Shown: piece after piece, positions 62,345 to 64,000 of the stretch
Numbering within the stretch: the first letter of the stretch is position 1
Layout of the letters: every line of letters starts with the position of its first letter
NCBI RefSeq assembly: GCF_031626875.1
Contig: NZ_JANDMF010000018.1
Span: 28,609 to 92,608 of the forward strand
Origin: Clostridium sp031626875
GTDB lineage: Bacteria > Bacillota > Clostridia > Clostridiales > Clostridiaceae
Length of the DNA stretch: 64,000 nt
Direction of reading: 5' to 3'
The notes under the pieces: model-generated
Told to the model about the DNA's origin: nothing
Seen by the model: the letters and a program-made list of their open reading frames with translations, nothing else
The model's database searches: none
Made by a program: the position numbers and the translations under genes

Positions 62345-62990
62345 GAGAAAAATATTTATAGTAGATGATCATTTGGTAGTTAGGGAAGGATTAAAGTTAA
62401 TTCTTGAAATAGAAGAAGCATATGAAGTTGTAGGAGAAGCAGAAAATGGGGAAAAAGCATTAAAATTAATAGATAAGTTAATGCCTGATTTGATTTTAAT
62501 GGATTTAAGTATGCCTAAAATGAGTGGATTAGAAGTAATAAAAGCATTAAATAAAAAAGAATGTAAGGTTCCCATAATTATTTTAACAACTTACAATGAT
62601 GATAAGTTAATTATGGAGGGACTTTCATTAGGCGCAAAGGGATATTTGCTTAAAGACACTACTAGAGAAGAACTTATCAGAACAATTGAATCAGCCATAA
62701 GAGGGGAAATACTTCTTCAGCCAGAGATAAGTAAGAGTATATTTAATTCTAAAAAAGAAGTGAATCAAAAAAAAAATTCTTTTAATCCTTCAATTACTGA
62801 AAGAGAATTATTTGTTCTGCAAGCAATTTCTAGAGGTTGTACAAGCAAAGAAATAGCTTTTGATATGGGAATTTCAGAAAGAACTGTCAAAGCACATTTA
62901 ACCAATATATATAGCAAACTAAAAGTTGAGTCAAGGTCAGAAGCTGTTGCAGTGGCTATTGAGCAAGGAATTATTCATATAGAAAAATAA
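62337..62990 (+). CDS. NarL/FixJ-family response regulator
   Basis: 217 residues. Receiver: acidic VDDH near 9-12, phospho-acceptor Asp56 (LILMDLSMPKMSG), Thr in ILTTYND, Lys in YLLKDT. 150-217: LuxR-type helix-turn-helix (TERELFVLQAISRGCTSKEI, ERTVKAHLTNIYSKLKVESR). Cotranscribed with the kinase. No target transporter lies next to it in this window; the direct repeats upstream of the operon may be an autoregulatory site. Confidence 0.93.
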   Translation: MDKRKIFIVDDHLVVREGLKLILEIEEAYEVVGEAENGEKALKLIDKLMPDLILMDLSMPKMSGLEVIKALNKKECKVPIIILTTYNDDKLIMEGLSLGAKGYLLKDTTREELIRTIESAIRGEILLQPEISKSIFNSKKEVNQKKNSFNPSITERELFVLQAISRGCTSKEIAFDMGISERTVKAHLTNIYSKLKVESRSEAVAVAIEQGIIHIEK

Positions 62991-62996
62991 GTTAGG

Positions 62997-63059
62997 AAAA
63001 CTCTAAAGTCTAGGTAGTATTTCTTTTAAAGAATGTAAAATAGATTTTTAGAGTTTTTT
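62997..63059 (+). terminator. Terminator of the two-component operon
   Basis: AAAACTCTAAA with TTTAGAGTTTT plus inner pairing AAAGTCTA/TAGATTTTT, then TT. Confidence 0.75.
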
Positions 63060-63218
63060 GATTAAATCAATTTTGTAGGACCAAAAAGATTTATAATAGT
63101 AGTATAGAATGATTTTGAAATTGTATGAAAATATCTTATTAAGAATAATGAAAATTGGGAAAACTTTATAAATGAAGTGGTAAAATGAGAAAAATATACC
63201 ATTATAGGAGGCATATAA

Positions 63219-63887
63219 ATGGTTGAGGTAGATTTTAATATAGATCATGAAGTTCCACAATATAGTTGTAATTCTTGTTATAATTGTCAGAGTGTATTTG
63301 GAACAAGTTTATGTGAAGTGAAGAACAGAGGATGTTGCTGGTATTTTCCTAAATTTACTTTACATGAAATTCACAAGATGGTAAAAAGTGAAGAAGGAAT
63401 GAAGATATTGAAAAATATTTTAAGTTTACCTAAAGTGAAAATTTATAATCACTATATTCATGCAGAAGGGTATTTTGATAAAGAAGGTTATAAGAAATTT
63501 ATAAATAGTGAAGAAGGATATGAGTCAGAGGTAAAAGATAAAACGATTTTCTTTAGAGCATGTCCTTTTGTGAAATCAGGAAAAGGGTGCACTTTACCTA
63601 AAATGTACAGAAGTTATGTGTGTAATTTTTTTATTTGTGAAGAGATAGTAAAACAAGTTCAAAAAGATGAAAAATTTAATAGCTATATAAAAGAACGTGA
63701 TAGTTATGTACATTGGGTTGATTGGGAAAATCGGTCATTAGAAATGTTATTAAATGATAGTAAAATAAATTTAATAAATAATTTTGAACAAGTAGTTGAA
63801 CTTCTTAAAAATACTCCTTTAAGGGTATATGAACTTAAAAGTTTAGACACAATAGTTGTAGAGGGTGATGAAAAGAAGCTAGGCTAA
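63219..63887 (+). CDS. Cysteine-rich YkgJ-like metal-binding protein
   Basis: 222 residues. Two Cys groups: N-terminal YSCNSCYNCQ...LCEVKNRGCCWYFP and central FFRACPFVKSGKGCTLPKMY followed by RSYVCNFFIC. The central piece resembles the YkgJ/UPF0153 cluster (Cys residues around CPFL..GC..Y..RP..CR..), suggesting a zinc or Fe-S site. No signal peptide or membrane segment. RBS TAGGAGG. Function unknown. Confidence 0.75.
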   Translation: MVEVDFNIDHEVPQYSCNSCYNCQSVFGTSLCEVKNRGCCWYFPKFTLHEIHKMVKSEEGMKILKNILSLPKVKIYNHYIHAEGYFDKEGYKKFINSEEGYESEVKDKTIFFRACPFVKSGKGCTLPKMYRSYVCNFFICEEIVKQVQKDEKFNSYIKERDSYVHWVDWENRSLEMLLNDSKINLINNFEQVVELLKNTPLRVYELKSLDTIVVEGDEKKLG

Positions 63888-63896
63888 ATTGAATTT

Positions 63897-63933
63897 TAAG
63901 AGAATCTTTATATTATGGATTCTCTTTTTTTAA
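63897..63933 (+). terminator. Intrinsic terminator
   Basis: AGAGAATC with GATTCTCT followed by TTTTTTT. Confidence 0.85.
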
Positions 63934-63962
63934 TGTAAAGGAAAGTATAAAAAAATCTTAAA

Positions 63963-63991
63963 CTGAAAGCTAGATTTTATCTAGCTTTCAG
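63963..63991. terminator. Perfect 12-bp hairpin at the window end
   Basis: CTGAAAGCTAGA-TTTTA-TCTAGCTTTCAG. A T-rich tail lies on the minus-strand side, so it probably ends a convergent gene beyond the window. Confidence 0.6.
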
Positions 63992-64000
63992 TCGCGTTAT

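Noticed and set aside
1..64000. CRISPR array, tRNA, rRNA, prophage or plasmid origin
   Set aside because: No regularly spaced repeats, cloverleaf genes, ribosomal RNA sequence, phage structural genes or iterons were seen in reading both strands.

Overview
The window is about 70% A+T, has strong AGGAGG-type ribosome binding sites, short operons separated by intrinsic terminators, and gene families typical of anaerobic low-GC Firmicutes. It looks like chromosomal DNA of a saccharolytic Clostridium sensu stricto (butyric/solventogenic type). The species cannot be fixed from sequence alone. I see no rRNA, tRNA, CRISPR array, prophage or intact insertion sequence.

Layout. 1-5.8 kb: the 3' end of a ketopantoate reductase gene, an unknown coiled-coil protein, a GPH-family sugar symporter behind two operator-like repeats, a membrane-anchored glucosaminidase, a small anchored protein and NudC. 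5.9-14.0 kb: a Bce-type antimicrobial-peptide sensing/detoxification module (response regulator, short histidine kinase, ATPase, two paralogous large permeases) with a GT-C glycosyltransferase-like membrane protein in the same run. 14.1-18.3 kb: GNAT, MBL-fold hydrolase, two gene remnants, an L,D-transpeptidase and a secreted pectin methylesterase. 18.5-20.4 kb: MarR regulator plus a 14-TM drug exporter. 20.6-29.6 kb: an accessory cluster of a frameshifted LysR regulator, MFS transporter, Fe-S/FAD Old Yellow Enzyme, SDR, and two related secreted beta-helix proteins. 29.7-36.3 kb: glycerol regulon (glpF, glpP, glpK, a GlpO-like dehydrogenase, its flavoprotein partner, DUF1667). 36.4-40.9 kb: beta-glucoside operon (LicT-type antiterminator, PTS EIIBCA, 6-phospho-beta-glucosidase) with two RAT/terminator leaders. 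41-49 kb: serC, secreted endonuclease I, lipoprotein carbonic anhydrase, GH51 arabinofuranosidase and a beta-helix polysaccharide-lyase-like protein. 49.4-58.4 kb: housekeeping genes (nucleotidase, M3 peptidase, YczE-type membrane protein, methyltransferase, CD3324-type regulator, truncated GNAT, aldo/keto reductase, ClpP-like protease, POT transporter). 59-61 kb: an RNA-repair pair (RNA ligase plus HD/P-loop end-healing kinase) behind a leader ending in a terminator. 61-64 kb: a NarL-type two-component system and a Cys-rich protein.

How it fits together. Plant-polysaccharide use is spread over the window (GPH symporter, pectin methylesterase, GH51, beta-helix lyase-like protein). Three of these genes have similar operators, suggesting one LacI-family regulon. 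Glycerol and beta-glucoside genes are controlled by RNA antitermination (GlpP, LicT).

The least explained items are: a 158/121-bp inverted pair of dispersed repeats with a covarying closing stem (14.7 and 26.0 kb); a 111-nt three-way-junction element ahead of glpF; the OYE/SDR/twin beta-helix cluster; and the leader-controlled RNA-repair operon.
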